64,000 nt of DNA. Source: Candidatus Obscuribacterales bacterium (GTDB lineage: Bacteria; Cyanobacteriota; Vampirovibrionia; Obscuribacterales; Obscuribacteraceae). The position numbers and the translations under genes are program-made. The DNA lies in NCBI GenBank assembly GCA_019746975.1, contig JAIERK010000143.1, positions 26,082 to 90,081 on the forward strand, written 5' to 3'. A model generated the notes under the pieces. It searched no databases, was not told the origin of the DNA, and saw nothing but the letters and a program-made list of their open reading frames with translations. The stretch's first letter is position 1, and each line of letters opens with the position of its first letter. This document shows positions 1-9,024 of the stretch, piece after piece.

Positions 1-1
1 A

Positions 2-133
2 ATGTCTAACTTGGATATCGAACGGGTGATGATTGCGTCCTGTCGGAATGCTGGTGCCCGACCCTGGAATCGTTACTTCGGATTTGGACTTCCTGATGCG
101 GAAAAGGCAATGAAGGCGGTGCTTGGAAAGTAA
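2..133 (+). CDS. C-terminal end of a subtilisin-like (S8) peptidase, partial
   Basis: An open frame enters from the left edge and ends at TAA 131-133. The last 43 residues include a region reading GFGLPDAEKAMKAV, which resembles the closing helix of S8 serine proteases (G-x-G-x-x-D/N-A-x-x-A). The catalytic part lies outside the window, so the family call rests on this tail alone. The ATG at position 2 is in frame but is probably internal. Confidence 0.5.
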   Translation: MSNLDIERVMIASCRNAGARPWNRYFGFGLPDAEKAMKAVLGK

Positions 134-315
134 TGGAACAGATCAAGCGGGCCGTTATTCAAATACTAATCCGCTTTCTCGAGTGGTTAACGTCGACCCG
201 GGCAAAACCTCGTGGTAGCGACATACCGCTCTCGGATCTCGTCGATGCGAACGAAAATGGTAAAGAGCGTTCAAAAGAAGAGACTAATAATCAAAGCGAA
301 CATCGGCATGATTAG
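133..315 (+). CDS. Small hypothetical protein, 60 aa, coupled to the upstream protease
   Basis: The ATG overlaps the stop codon of the preceding gene (TAATG), a usual sign of translational coupling. The product has an amphipathic N-terminal helix (IKRAVIQILIRFLEWL) followed by a charged, disordered-looking tail rich in E, K, N and Q. No family is recognised. It could be a small partner of the protease or a chance frame. Confidence 0.4.
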   Translation: MEQIKRAVIQILIRFLEWLTSTRAKPRGSDIPLSDLVDANENGKERSKEETNNQSEHRHD

Positions 316-503
316 CTCGTCTTCCTGACTGCTGCCGGTAGTTCAAAGAGATCTAATTCACAATATCAAAGGTGCTTCGACTGGAAACGCTCTTCTGGCA
401 CGGGGACTCGGCATTGTTTGCTGATTTGTCGCGCTCTTGACGTCTCTGATGTATCGGTGCTTAAACTATTCATCTGGGCGTGTAGTGCTGGATTTGATGA
501 GAT

Positions 504-1838
504 ATGTCTAACTCGTCTTCTTTGAGTGATTTTTTCAACGTTCAAAAAGGTGAACGCATGAAGACCTTCTTGCTCTTCATGTGGCTCTTTTTGTTCATTT
601 GTGTCTACTATGTTTTGCGTCCTATCCGGCGCGGAATGGTGCTTGACGGACTCGGTAACGAGTATATGCCGTTCGTATATATGGGCACTGCTCTTGTGAC
701 AGGGCTTGTAGTCTGGGTTTATTCCAAATTCGCCTACTTGCCTCGGAAAAAACTGATAGGCTCGATCTACGGTATTTTCTTCGTCAATCTTCTCTTGTGG
801 TGGCAAGCATTCCAGTTTGAATCCAAAATTACCTCCGGGCTGTTCTGGATCTGGTTGGATGTCTTCTCGATTATGGGAGTCACCCTGTTCTGGATGTATG
901 CCAACGATCTGTTTAACAGCTCGAGCGCCAAGCGTCTGTTCGGAATCGTGGCAGCCGGAGGCGGCCTGGGCGCCGTGCTTGGAAGCTCGCTGACCGCCTC
1001 GTTAGTTCAAGTCATCGGTGCGACCAATATGCTATTGGTCGCGGCTGGATTCGTCGCTGCAACATTAGCCATCTTTCTCTACATTGAGAAAATCAACGAA
1101 GGCAAGGCGCTCACCCAACGAGCAGTGGCGTCCGACTCCAAAGTCGAGGATAAGTCTTCCGGGTTGGGGAAGGCCTTCTCCCTGCTCGCGAGTAACAAGC
1201 TCCTTCTGCTATTGACCCTTGTCGTCTGTTTGGAGCGTATAACTCCTGACTTGGTCCAGTTTGTTTATCACGAAGTTCTGCATTCGATGGCCACCGGTCG
1301 TGACGCTATCGCCGCTCTCGACGCAAATTTGGAGAGATGGCGTGCCATGTGCGAATTCGTCATCGAGTTATTCCTTGTAGCGGCCGTCCTCAAGCGTGTC
1401 GGTTCGGCTCCTTGCCTTGCTTCATCTGGTGTGGCTATCGTGGCAAGTTTGCTTACCTTCGCGATATTTGCCAATCCACTGATCATCGTTGCGATTTTCC
1501 ACGTTGACGAAGCCCTTCGACATTCCTGGTTCAAAGCAGCGAAAGAGTTGACCTACACGGTGACGAGTCGCGATGTGCTGTATTCGGTCAAACCGGTCAT
1601 AGAAATGTTTTTCTATCGGTTTTCTCGAGGTTTCGCCGGGGTCTTGATTCTTCTTGCTAACTCGGTGCTCGGGTTGGGAACAACCGGAGTACTCACGCTC
1701 GGAGTATTGTGTGCAACGGCCTGGGTGGTAGTTGCGCTGAAGCTGAACACAGAGTTTCGCCGCCTCGAGCTGGAAGCGCTCTACAATCGCGAAGATGATG
1801 TCACTGCCGACAAAAAACGTAAGCCGGTTGCTGTCTAG
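504..1838 (+). CDS. ATP/ADP-translocase-like (Npt1/Tlc family) membrane carrier
   Basis: A 444-residue polytopic protein with about 10-12 hydrophobic segments. The N-terminus (KGERMKTFLLFMWLFLFICVYY) and the mid-protein pattern resemble the nucleotide transporter / MFS-like Npt1 group found in intracellular bacteria, plastids and many free-living bacteria. Polar residues and short loops fit a 12-helix carrier, with a central soluble linker around residues 195-225. Family members exchange nucleotides, but many free-living homologues have no proven substrate, so substrate is not assigned. It stands alone between a small gene and a convergent gene at 2057. Confidence 0.7.
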   Translation: MSNSSSLSDFFNVQKGERMKTFLLFMWLFLFICVYYVLRPIRRGMVLDGLGNEYMPFVYMGTALVTGLVVWVYSKFAYLPRKKLIGSIYGIFFVNLLLWWQAFQFESKITSGLFWIWLDVFSIMGVTLFWMYANDLFNSSSAKRLFGIVAAGGGLGAVLGSSLTASLVQVIGATNMLLVAAGFVAATLAIFLYIEKINEGKALTQRAVASDSKVEDKSSGLGKAFSLLASNKLLLLLTLVVCLERITPDLVQFVYHEVLHSMATGRDAIAALDANLERWRAMCEFVIELFLVAAVLKRVGSAPCLASSGVAIVASLLTFAIFANPLIIVAIFHVDEALRHSWFKAAKELTYTVTSRDVLYSVKPVIEMFFYRFSRGFAGVLILLANSVLGLGTTGVLTLGVLCATAWVVVALKLNTEFRRLELEALYNREDDVTADKKRKPVAV

Positions 1839-2056
1839 AATTGGACTCGAGCGTTGCACTTGTCTCCGGTTTCGACGGACGAACCAGTAAAATCGGACCA
1901 GATACATTACCAGGCAGTCTTCTGTCGTCGGGACTGATTCTTGGCATACTTGCATTTGTGTTCTGTCTTGGCATTCGAGCTCGCAAAGAGGCACCGAAAT
2001 TGGTGCCTGCCTATTCCAGTTCAAGTTGCAATGGAGTGAGAAGTGAGATCCTTAAT

Positions 2057-2473
2057 TCACCACAGCCTTCCTTCATAGCGAGGCATTTTGTCTGCAATCG
2101 TTTCAAGTAGTTCGTCCCGGAGTTCCATGTAGTTGAACGTCTCCATTGTGACGTACTTATCTGCTCCTATCGCTCTAGCGGCAATTTGCAATCCGTCACG
2201 TACAGAACGAGCGAACCTTGATGATTGTGAGCAGTAAAAAACAAACGGAATATGACTCGTCTCCGGATTTTCCTTAGCGAGCTTTAGAAAGTCGAATACG
2301 CTGCCGTCGTGCTCAAGGTGAACCGCAGAGACAATTAGATCTACCTCGGAATTTAGGCGATCGAGTGCTTCGTCGACCGTGCCGACGTGCGCGAGATCAC
2401 AGTCCGGGAGACTTAACTCAATGTTTGCAATATTTTCTGGTTTTTCTTGCAGCACAAGAACGCGGATGGTCAT
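2057..2473 (-). CDS. Degenerate response-regulator receiver protein (pseudo-receiver)
   Basis: 138 residues with the size and alternating beta/alpha pattern of a stand-alone CheY-like receiver. The phosphoacceptor region reads VDLIVSAVHLEHDG: the Asp normally at the end of beta-3 is replaced by Ser/Ala. The conserved Lys of beta-5 may be ADKYVT. With no canonical phosphorylation site it should work, if at all, as a phosphorylation-independent interaction module. It is transcribed alone, convergent with the carrier gene at 504-1838. Confidence 0.6.
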   Translation of the reverse strand: MTIRVLVLQEKPENIANIELSLPDCDLAHVGTVDEALDRLNSEVDLIVSAVHLEHDGSVFDFLKLAKENPETSHIPFVFYCSQSSRFARSVRDGLQIAARAIGADKYVTMETFNYMELRDELLETIADKMPRYEGRLW

Positions 2474-2587
2474 TAGCTGTGGTTGAGACTAGTGGCTGTT
2501 TTATAGCTCAGGTTTCTTTAGCTGATGCGAGAAATGCAAAAGGTCTGATTGGTACAACGATAACCCTCTCGTCGTTGATTAGTCGAT

Positions 2588-2752
2588 CTAATACGGACTG
2601 CAATCCACGCTCTTATCGTTTTTGATCTGGTGCCAGGTCACGACACAAGCAATAAAGAGGATCGCGAGTCCGATGAATCCCAAGATGTGTGTACCGGTGA
2701 CTTCGTCCCAGTGGACGAAGTAGCAGAGCATCGGCAAGTTGGTAAGGTTCAC
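2588..2752 (-). CDS. Small single-pass membrane protein, 54 aa
   Basis: A GTG start at 2752 is preceded by AAGGAAAT at normal spacing. The 54-residue product has one clear transmembrane helix (HILGFIGLAILFIACVVTW), a short N-terminal part and a polar C-terminal tail ending CSPY. The ribosome binding site and hydrophobic helix argue that it is real despite its size. It has no recognised family. It lies between the pseudo-receiver gene and a divergent lipoprotein gene. Confidence 0.55.
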   Translation of the reverse strand: MNLTNLPMLCYFVHWDEVTGTHILGFIGLAILFIACVVTWHQIKNDKSVDCSPY

Positions 2753-2936
2753 ATTATTTCCTTTTGACTAGTGTGTTTTTTTTTTCTTGCCGCTAATCCA
2801 TTCTTCTCTCGTAAATGATAGTTGCCTATGGTGAAATCACGCCTCATGTCGCGGACTTTCGTTAAACCGTTGAGCTTCTTTCGCCGTTCGCCTGGGAATT
2901 TGGCAAGCTTCCGGGCCTCAATTAGAATAGATAGAC

Positions 2937-3596
2937 GTGATGGAGGATAAGAAGAAAAGTTCGATGGGTAATATGATGCGTTGCTTGTTTGTCGCAATAC
3001 TGTTCGTGTTGCTGGCATGCTCGTCCGTGCCAACTCAGGCGCGCGGTTTGGAAGGACGTGCTAGCATGGACCTGGTCGATACCGGGGCGGCCACGGAAGC
3101 CGTTAATGACGAAGACAAGCGCGAGGAGCCAGTCCTGCATTCACTGACGGGTCGATTAGAAGAGACTTCGCATCCGCCGACATGGATCAAAGGAAAGGTT
3201 TTCTCCAACGAAGAGATGTACATGTATTCCTTCTATCAGATTCACCCACTCAAGAAAGAGTTTCGATGGCATATCCCTTCGTTCAAACGAACAATAATTC
3301 GAATGAGACCCGGTGTGGTGCGCTTCTGGAAAGGCTGGAAGCCAGACGGACCTTGCGAGGTGATTTGTGAGCCGATGGGTCAAAAGGGTCAGTTCAAATT
3401 TCATCATGCCCGTCCAGATGGACCACATGGTTACCTCGAGCGCGTGGGCGAGACGAACTCTGGCTTTCCTCGGTATAGATTCTGGTTCGACGACGAAGAT
3501 GGTGCTATCGGAAATCAGGACGAAAGCAGTGATGCTTCGAACGCTGATTCAAGTAAGCCAACTACTCTGACGCCGGATCTGGACGGGTCTCCGTAG
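2937..3596 (+). CDS. Hypothetical secreted lipoprotein
   Basis: The N-terminus has a charged region, a hydrophobic core and a lipobox-like LLAC near residue 28, so the mature protein would be lipid-anchored at Cys28 or so. The 190-residue mature part is rich in W, K and aromatic residues between about 80 and 180, with an acidic/Ser tail. No family is recognised. The start may be GTG 2937, ATG 2940 or ATG 2964; all keep the signal peptide. Confidence 0.55.
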   Translation: MMEDKKKSSMGNMMRCLFVAILFVLLACSSVPTQARGLEGRASMDLVDTGAATEAVNDEDKREEPVLHSLTGRLEETSHPPTWIKGKVFSNEEMYMYSFYQIHPLKKEFRWHIPSFKRTIIRMRPGVVRFWKGWKPDGPCEVICEPMGQKGQFKFHHARPDGPHGYLERVGETNSGFPRYRFWFDDEDGAIGNQDESSDASNADSSKPTTLTPDLDGSP

Positions 3597-3977
3597 TTTC
3601 GCAGTACAGTTTGCTTTCGCCAGTGAATAGAATCTGGACCGAGAATCGAACAGGTTGCGCTACCGGTATCTGGGTACTTGCCTGAATCCGATTAATTTGC
3701 ATCGTTGACTGCAATCAAAGATTTCTACAAGACTTGTCGACAGGATCGAAATCCAGCAATCTCTGGAAATAAGTTGTATGTCCGGCTTTTCAGGGATGTT
3801 GTTGCGCTCGTGGTTGGGAAGTGCAAATCGATATCGATTTGCACTTCATCCCGAAAATGCGCGAAAACTCCGACTGGCAGAGTCTATACGAACATTCAGT
3901 TGCTATTGAACTTTTTTGCTTCGGCCTACGTTTTAAAGAATACGGACTGCGTGTTGAAGAAAACGGAGGCACTAAAT
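3597..3977 (+). other. Intergenic region holding one palindromic repeat
   Basis: A frame reads through this stretch into the next gene, but it contains a perfect intergenic palindrome at 3821-3844 and has no good start before 3978. I see no other gene here. Confidence 0.5.
3821..3844. repeat. 24-bp perfect palindrome of the ATCGATATCGAT repeat family
   Basis: The 24 bp are identical to their own reverse complement: arms GTGCAAATCGAT and ATCGATTTGCAC. The same core occurs at 8989, 13675, in the 22.7-kb and 44-kb tandem blocks. It lies 134 bp upstream of the gene at 3978. Confidence 0.9.
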
Positions 3978-5024
3978 ATGATGACTAGAGCAGAATATAG
4001 ACTAGTGAAAAAAGCTCGAGCCCAGCAGATACAATGTTTAGTCGAAGAATTTAAGCAGCTTAATAGGACAGAAGAGGACGTTATTAAAAGTATCGTTGCG
4101 CTGCATCAGGATCTTGGCGATTTATTTCATTGCAAATGCGGCAATACTCAATTACCCAGTGAGACCCGCCAACGCCTTTCTAAATGCAGCGTATGTAATC
4201 GAGATTGGTGGATCACTGCCGGTACACTATTTCATGGTGTCAAGAATCTACAACCGTATGTCATCGCGATTTATCTTAAGATGCGAGGCCTGGATGCACT
4301 TCCCTGTGAGATAGCTTCTGTGACTGGGGTTTCTTCGTCGACGGCCTCTTTGATTCATAAAAAAGTATTGATGGTTGTTGCGGACGAAATTGGCGATCAG
4401 GGCGAATCGTTCAGCTCTTTGTTATTCATGGAGTTGTATCAGAAGCGTTCTACCGCGACCCCGAGTTTCGCACACCCTCGAGCCGAGGAAGAACCATTTC
4501 AGGTACAACGCGAGAATACACCAAACGACGATTCTCATGACGAGCCATCTAATGCGGCCCCGAATTTATCTCAGAATGATCGACTTGTATTCAACGAGAT
4601 TTCTGCTGATTCGATTTCATTTGACACGCTGTTGGCACGAACTAAATTGACTATTCCTGAACTAAGCGAGTCTGTTTTGACACTCGACGTGTTCGAAAAA
4701 CTGATTGAACTCGACGGGACCAGGTACAGAAGGCGTGCTGGGATCGAAAACGTGCTGCCCTCGAAGAAGCCCAGTAATCTGGAGAAGGTTGCAGTATTTA
4801 TCAACTATATTACTTATCGGTATCAAGGGATGGCTCGAAAGTATGTTCAGCTTTATGTTGCAAATTATTGGTGCATTATGGACCAACAACGTTGGGGTAA
4901 CGATGCTTTGCTGATCGCCTGCCTTCGATCAAAACGGAAAACCCGCCGTGACATAGCAGTTTATGTTTCACCGGGTACAATCAAGATGCCGGCTATAACG
5001 CGCACCTACGCTTCCGTTGCTTAG
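3978..5024 (+). CDS. Transposase-derived zinc-ribbon/winged-helix protein without DDE core
   Basis: The start at ATG 3978 follows GGAGG at good spacing; an upstream extension would run through a palindromic repeat. The 348-residue product begins like IS1595-type transposases: a zinc ribbon with CKCG and CSVC pairs (about residues 48-75), then a helix-turn-helix. The middle is low complexity, followed by a DprA-like winged helix (ISFDTLLARTKL to LDGTRYRRR, about 200-255). The end (YQGMARKYVQLYVANYW) resembles the C-terminus of ISXO2-like transposases. No D-D-E triad is visible between them. No terminal inverted repeats were seen. It is probably a domesticated DNA-binding protein; target unknown. 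Confidence 0.55.
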   Translation: MMTRAEYRLVKKARAQQIQCLVEEFKQLNRTEEDVIKSIVALHQDLGDLFHCKCGNTQLPSETRQRLSKCSVCNRDWWITAGTLFHGVKNLQPYVIAIYLKMRGLDALPCEIASVTGVSSSTASLIHKKVLMVVADEIGDQGESFSSLLFMELYQKRSTATPSFAHPRAEEEPFQVQRENTPNDDSHDEPSNAAPNLSQNDRLVFNEISADSISFDTLLARTKLTIPELSESVLTLDVFEKLIELDGTRYRRRAGIENVLPSKKPSNLEKVAVFINYITYRYQGMARKYVQLYVANYWCIMDQQRWGNDALLIACLRSKRKTRRDIAVYVSPGTIKMPAITRTYASVA

Positions 5025-5182
5025 ATAGTTGAAAGACTGACAAGTCGGAGTTGTATCTGTGCAAAGCTGGTTTTAGAAACCGTTCGAATTGTTCCTTGTT
5101 ATCAACGCGCCTGAAAAGACGCCAGCTCGATCTGGAGATTTAGGTGTGTGATCAAGTTAGACCTATTGAGCGCCTAACTCAC

Positions 5183-6319
5183 TTATACGGATGCGACTTC
5201 TTTCCTGTGATTAGCCGAACGGCAATCTACAAGCGTTTCTTCGATAAGATGGTCGACGACTTTTTTAAAGTCGTTCGACTCTCGATAAACCTGAATTTGC
5301 CTATCTGCACTCGTCCCACGCTCGAGGATGTCGAAGACGCGATTGAGTTCTTCGCGGCTGCCGAGATCGTCGATAACATCGTCTACAAATTCAACTAGCT
5401 CACGTATGAGGTCTTTGACCGGTACCTCTTCCTGTTTGCCGAAGTCGATGAGTTTGCCGTCGATGCCGTAACGTAGTGCGCGCCATTTGTTTTCTTGCAG
5501 AAGAGCGCGACGATACAAACGAAAACCGAGATTTTGCTTAATCAGCTTGTAGAGTTTTGCCACAACGGCTTGAATCAATGCCGCGATCGCTATGCTGTCT
5601 TGCGCCCTTGTTGGAATATCACAGATACGAAATTCCAGCGTGGGATAAACAGGATGCAGTCTCAAATCCCACCAAATTTTCTTGCCATCGTCGATGCAAT
5701 TTGTTTTTATCAAAAGCTTGAGGAAATTTTCGTACTCGCTGTAAGAACTAAAGTAATCCGGCAATTCGGTGCGAGGATACTTTTTGAAAATCTCGCAGCG
5801 GTAAGATTTGAGACCGGTGTCGATTCCGCGCCAGAATGGCGAACTGGTGGACAGTGTGAGAATATGCGGCAGGAAGTAGCGAGCCGCGTTGGCGATATGT
5901 ATTGCCATGTCACGATCTTCCATCGCTACGTGGACATGCATGCCGAAAATAAGCAAACTTCTAGATAGGACTTGCATGTCTTCGACGAGCTTCACATATC
6001 TTTCGTGTTCGGAAATCTTCTGGTCTGCCCAGTGTCCGAAGGGATGAGTCGAAGCCGCGACTATAGCCAGACCCTTTTCTTTAGCGATATCACCCATGGT
6101 GCCGCGCAGATTGTATAAATCTTTCTTGGCCTCATGGACGTCGTTGCAAATGTTGGTGCCAATCTCGATCATGCATTGGTGCATCTCGGGCTTGACCTGC
6201 TCGCCCAGCTCGTGGCGGGCTTTGTCGTAAATCTCTGGCGCTCGCGATACCAGATCACGGGTTTCCGGATCGATAATTTGGTACTCTTCTTCGATCCCAA
6301 TGGTGAACTTCTGCTCCAT
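5183..6319 (-). CDS. Carboxylate-amine ligase, GCS2/YbdK family
   Basis: 378 residues beginning FTIGIEEEYQIID, the ATP/Mg-binding N-terminal signature of type-2 glutamate-cysteine ligases (YbdK/EgtA group). Further family marks include the acidic and His residues around MHQCMIEIGT, FGMHVHVAM and LRLHPVYPTLEFRICD. Members join the gamma-carboxyl of glutamate, or a similar acid, to an amine. It is the last of four minus-strand genes (esterase, two ATP-grasp enzymes, this ligase), 25 bp after the preceding gene, consistent with an operon making a small peptide or amide. Substrate is not predictable. Confidence 0.85.
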   Translation of the reverse strand: MEQKFTIGIEEEYQIIDPETRDLVSRAPEIYDKARHELGEQVKPEMHQCMIEIGTNICNDVHEAKKDLYNLRGTMGDIAKEKGLAIVAASTHPFGHWADQKISEHERYVKLVEDMQVLSRSLLIFGMHVHVAMEDRDMAIHIANAARYFLPHILTLSTSSPFWRGIDTGLKSYRCEIFKKYPRTELPDYFSSYSEYENFLKLLIKTNCIDDGKKIWWDLRLHPVYPTLEFRICDIPTRAQDSIAIAALIQAVVAKLYKLIKQNLGFRLYRRALLQENKWRALRYGIDGKLIDFGKQEEVPVKDLIRELVEFVDDVIDDLGSREELNRVFDILERGTSADRQIQVYRESNDFKKVVDHLIEETLVDCRSANHRKEVASV

Positions 6320-6344
6320 GGTGAAGCAACCTCCGGCTCTAAAA

Positions 6345-7745
6345 TTAATACTGCTCTTCGACTATGAAAACGGGTACCATGCCACCGCCTGCGGTGACAT
6401 TTGCAAGCTCAGTTGCTGACAGTCGTGTGAAAGCGCTGCCTACCTTGCCATCGTAAAGTAGCGGATCGAGATCGATCAGTTGTTGGATGAATTCCACGTC
6501 GCCATTATCGGTGATGTGAGGAAAGACCTGTCTGGAGGTGTTCACTCGCTCTTGCACCAGATAGTCTCCTGCTAGTGCGATCTCGATGGACTGGTCCCAT
6601 TCCGACTCGCTTGCTTGCCAGCCGATGAAGATACCTTTACCTCCGTATTCGTCGTTGGGCTTGAGCACGAGCATATCGCGATTCTCTCTAGTGAACTCGA
6701 GGAGGTCGACTTTCTTACCTTTGTACTCTGTCTTTCGCTCCTCAACCCGCCGCGTCCACGGAACGTGTGCAGAAATCAGCTCATGCTCACGCTTAGTGAA
6801 GAAGTCGTGAAAGCGCTCGTCAGTCAGAAGACCAAACAACAGCTTCTTATGCACCAATTTCCCACGGAAGGAGTTGACCATGCAAACCGACTGCGATTCA
6901 TAAGCTTTGAGCAGGTTGCTGCACTCTTGTTCTTTCTCCAGGAATTCGTTGACCAAGAGTCGCTTGTATACCAGATCGATTTCGAAACCGTCTTTGCTGA
7001 GACGACCGCTCTCATATTCCAACTCTCGTGGATCGGCAATGATGGTTTTGTATCCTTCTTTCTCGAAATAGGCTTGAACAAGCTCGAATTCCCTTTGAGT
7101 AGGCAGCCCTTTGTAGTCGACGATAGCAATTTGCGGTCGTTTGCCGTTGGCGGAGAACTCCTTGTGTGCTGAAAGCAGTACCTCAAGAAGATGTTTTAAT
7201 CCATCCAGTCTCGACACTCGGAATTTTTGCTGGAACTCTTTCATCACATCGAGTTGCAGAAAAATCTCTGAAGCGACATCGGCATATGCCACTCCGGCTG
7301 GTGTCTCAGCATTGAGCTCGACAAATGAAAGAGCTTCGTCGGTCAGGAATGAATCAAAACGCGATAGGCGCGAGACGCCTTTGAATTTGGGATCGGTCGC
7401 GATCAAACGACGTTCGTCGGCGGTCAAACCGAGGTAGTCTTGGAGCTCGCGGCTGGCTATTGCCAGATCACCTACTTTCAATACGGCACCCCAGATCTCT
7501 TCGCAGACCGAGGAGACGCGATTGAAGTCGCTGCGGGCTATAAAGTGAGGTCTGAGATACGGGCTCAACATGCGCCCGCCGAAGATAAACTGAACTTCGT
7601 TGAGCTTTCGCCAGACGTCGTCTTTCGTCTTTGTCAAAAGCTCCGGAGACGACTGCAACAGTTCATGGTAGTAACTGATAGCCTGTTTTTCCAGATCATG
7701 CATGGTGGAGTTTTCCGCGGCTGGCGTGGGAAGGGCGACGGACAT
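6345..7745 (-). CDS. Glutathionylspermidine-synthase-like ATP-grasp ligase
   Basis: 466 residues. The C-terminal half carries ATP-grasp features: VLKPNDEYGGKGIFIGW, then LVQERV and the closing stretch FTRLSATELANVTAGGG, like the carboxylate-amine ligase half of glutathionylspermidine synthase and related circularly permuted ATP-grasps. The N-terminal half matches the pre-ATP-grasp part, with FVELNAETPAG. It should ligate a carboxylate to an amine using ATP. It sits between another ATP-grasp gene and a GCS2 ligase, so two or three successive amide bonds are likely made by this cluster. Confidence 0.75.
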   Translation of the reverse strand: MSVALPTPAAENSTMHDLEKQAISYYHELLQSSPELLTKTKDDVWRKLNEVQFIFGGRMLSPYLRPHFIARSDFNRVSSVCEEIWGAVLKVGDLAIASRELQDYLGLTADERRLIATDPKFKGVSRLSRFDSFLTDEALSFVELNAETPAGVAYADVASEIFLQLDVMKEFQQKFRVSRLDGLKHLLEVLLSAHKEFSANGKRPQIAIVDYKGLPTQREFELVQAYFEKEGYKTIIADPRELEYESGRLSKDGFEIDLVYKRLLVNEFLEKEQECSNLLKAYESQSVCMVNSFRGKLVHKKLLFGLLTDERFHDFFTKREHELISAHVPWTRRVEERKTEYKGKKVDLLEFTRENRDMLVLKPNDEYGGKGIFIGWQASESEWDQSIEIALAGDYLVQERVNTSRQVFPHITDNGDVEFIQQLIDLDPLLYDGKVGSAFTRLSATELANVTAGGGMVPVFIVEEQY

Positions 7746-7835
7746 GTTTGATTTACCAATTGTTGTGGGAGGGGCAAACTTATAAAACGAAAAACGCCCA
7801 AGCAGCGGACGACCGCCTGCGCGCCTTCCTTCAAT

Positions 7836-8783
7836 CTATCTTGCGGCGACCATCTTTGGGTTGAGGAATTCCGACCACCTCAGCTCTGTATGCGCTTTGG
7901 GAGGCTTCTTCGCGTATTCGGCTGCCAGTTCTGCGAGATTCTGGATCAACCAGCGTTGGTTTTCCTCACCCACAGAATGCTTATCGGCATCGGGCGCGGG
8001 ATTGGTGAAGTCAATCGCGTATGGTATTCCGTCGCGAATTGCGAATTCCGCTGTGTTCATATCATAGCCCAGGGCTTCATTGAGCTTGATGCAATCAGCA
8101 ATGATGCGCTTTTCGAGGACCGGTTCGAGGTAATTCTTATCGAGGAAGTACTGCCCCTGCAGATATGGCTTTGACGGATCGTACGGCATGATCAAGACAT
8201 TCTTGCGTCCGATTGTATAGCAGCGTACATAACGATCGAAATTGATGAACTCCTGCAGCATCATACAGATTGTGTCGGTCTGATCGTAGTAGTGGAGCAA
8301 TTCCTCTATCGAATGAATTTTGTACACATGCTTCCAACCACCACCATCGTAAGGTTTCATGATGGCGGGTAAACCGGTGTACTCGAGGATGCCTTTCCAA
8401 TCTAGCGGATGTTCTAGATTGCGGAGCGATTCGCTCGAGATGTCCTTGATGTAGCCTTTTTGCGGAAGCAAAACGCTTTTCGGTATAGCGATTCCCAGTC
8501 TCTCTAACAGAGCAGTCCCGAAGAATTTGTCGTCGGCCGACCACCAGAATGGGTTGTTGATTACCACAGTACCGGACAATGCAGCTGTTTTTAGAAAACA
8601 GCGATAGAAAGGAATCTCGTGCGAGATGCGATCAATGATTACTTTGTATTTGCATAACTCGTCGGCTTTGAATCCGCCGACTCTAACCATTTCAGCTTCG
8701 ATGCCAAGATTGGAGTTGTTAACGTATTTGATGAATTCTTCGGGGAACGAAACTTCACGCCCCACCAAAAGCCCTACTTTCAT
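7836..8783 (-). CDS. RimK-like ATP-grasp ligase
   Basis: 315 residues with an ATP-grasp fold: PAIMKPYDGGGWKHVY is the nucleotide-binding loop, MLQEFINFDRYVRCYTIG follows, and metal-binding acidic residues occur in MNTAEFAIRDGIPYAIDFTNPAPD. The layout is that of RimK/D-Ala-D-Ala-ligase-like enzymes that add an amino acid to an acyl phosphate. It is the second gene of the four-gene minus-strand cluster and lies 90 bp before the second ATP-grasp gene. Confidence 0.8.
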   Translation of the reverse strand: MKVGLLVGREVSFPEEFIKYVNNSNLGIEAEMVRVGGFKADELCKYKVIIDRISHEIPFYRCFLKTAALSGTVVINNPFWWSADDKFFGTALLERLGIAIPKSVLLPQKGYIKDISSESLRNLEHPLDWKGILEYTGLPAIMKPYDGGGWKHVYKIHSIEELLHYYDQTDTICMMLQEFINFDRYVRCYTIGRKNVLIMPYDPSKPYLQGQYFLDKNYLEPVLEKRIIADCIKLNEALGYDMNTAEFAIRDGIPYAIDFTNPAPDADKHSVGEENQRWLIQNLAELAAEYAKKPPKAHTELRWSEFLNPKMVAAR

Positions 8784-8988
8784 GCTCGTGGAACCCGTTA
8801 TGTAAGTGTGAACACAAGATGCCTAGAAAATCTTACTATCAATTAAGTTTGAAAGATCGCATGGCCTCAAACTGACGAGCAAAACTACTAAATTTTTAGA
8901 ATAGAGCGGGATCTTATTGTTTCTCTGGACCGACCAAGAGAATGGTTGTCGAGTGGGGACTGCTTGTCGAGGGCCCCTGCGTTATAAA

Positions 8989-9008
8989 GTAAATCGATAT
9001 CGATTTAC
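8989..9008. repeat. 20-bp perfect palindrome of the ATCGATATCGAT repeat family
   Basis: GTAAATCGATATCGATTTAC is its own reverse complement. It lies 16 bp beyond the stop codon of the esterase gene, in the 241-bp gap before the RimK-like gene. It could act as a structured mRNA element within the operon or as an inserted repeat. Confidence 0.9.
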
Positions 9009-9024
9009 CGGCATGGCAAGAACT

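Noticed and set aside
366..806. 146-aa minus-strand frame overlapping the carrier gene
   Set aside because: Polar, low-quality sequence largely antisense to the 504-1838 gene; no ribosome site or family resemblance.
1841..2110. 89-aa plus-strand frame after the carrier gene
   Set aside because: Starts at TTG with no ribosome site and overlaps the end of the pseudo-receiver gene; one hydrophobic stretch is not enough support.
3705..3977. N-terminal extension of the transposase-like protein
   Set aside because: The extension crosses a perfect 24-bp repeat palindrome and lacks a ribosome site, while ATG 3978 follows GGAGG.
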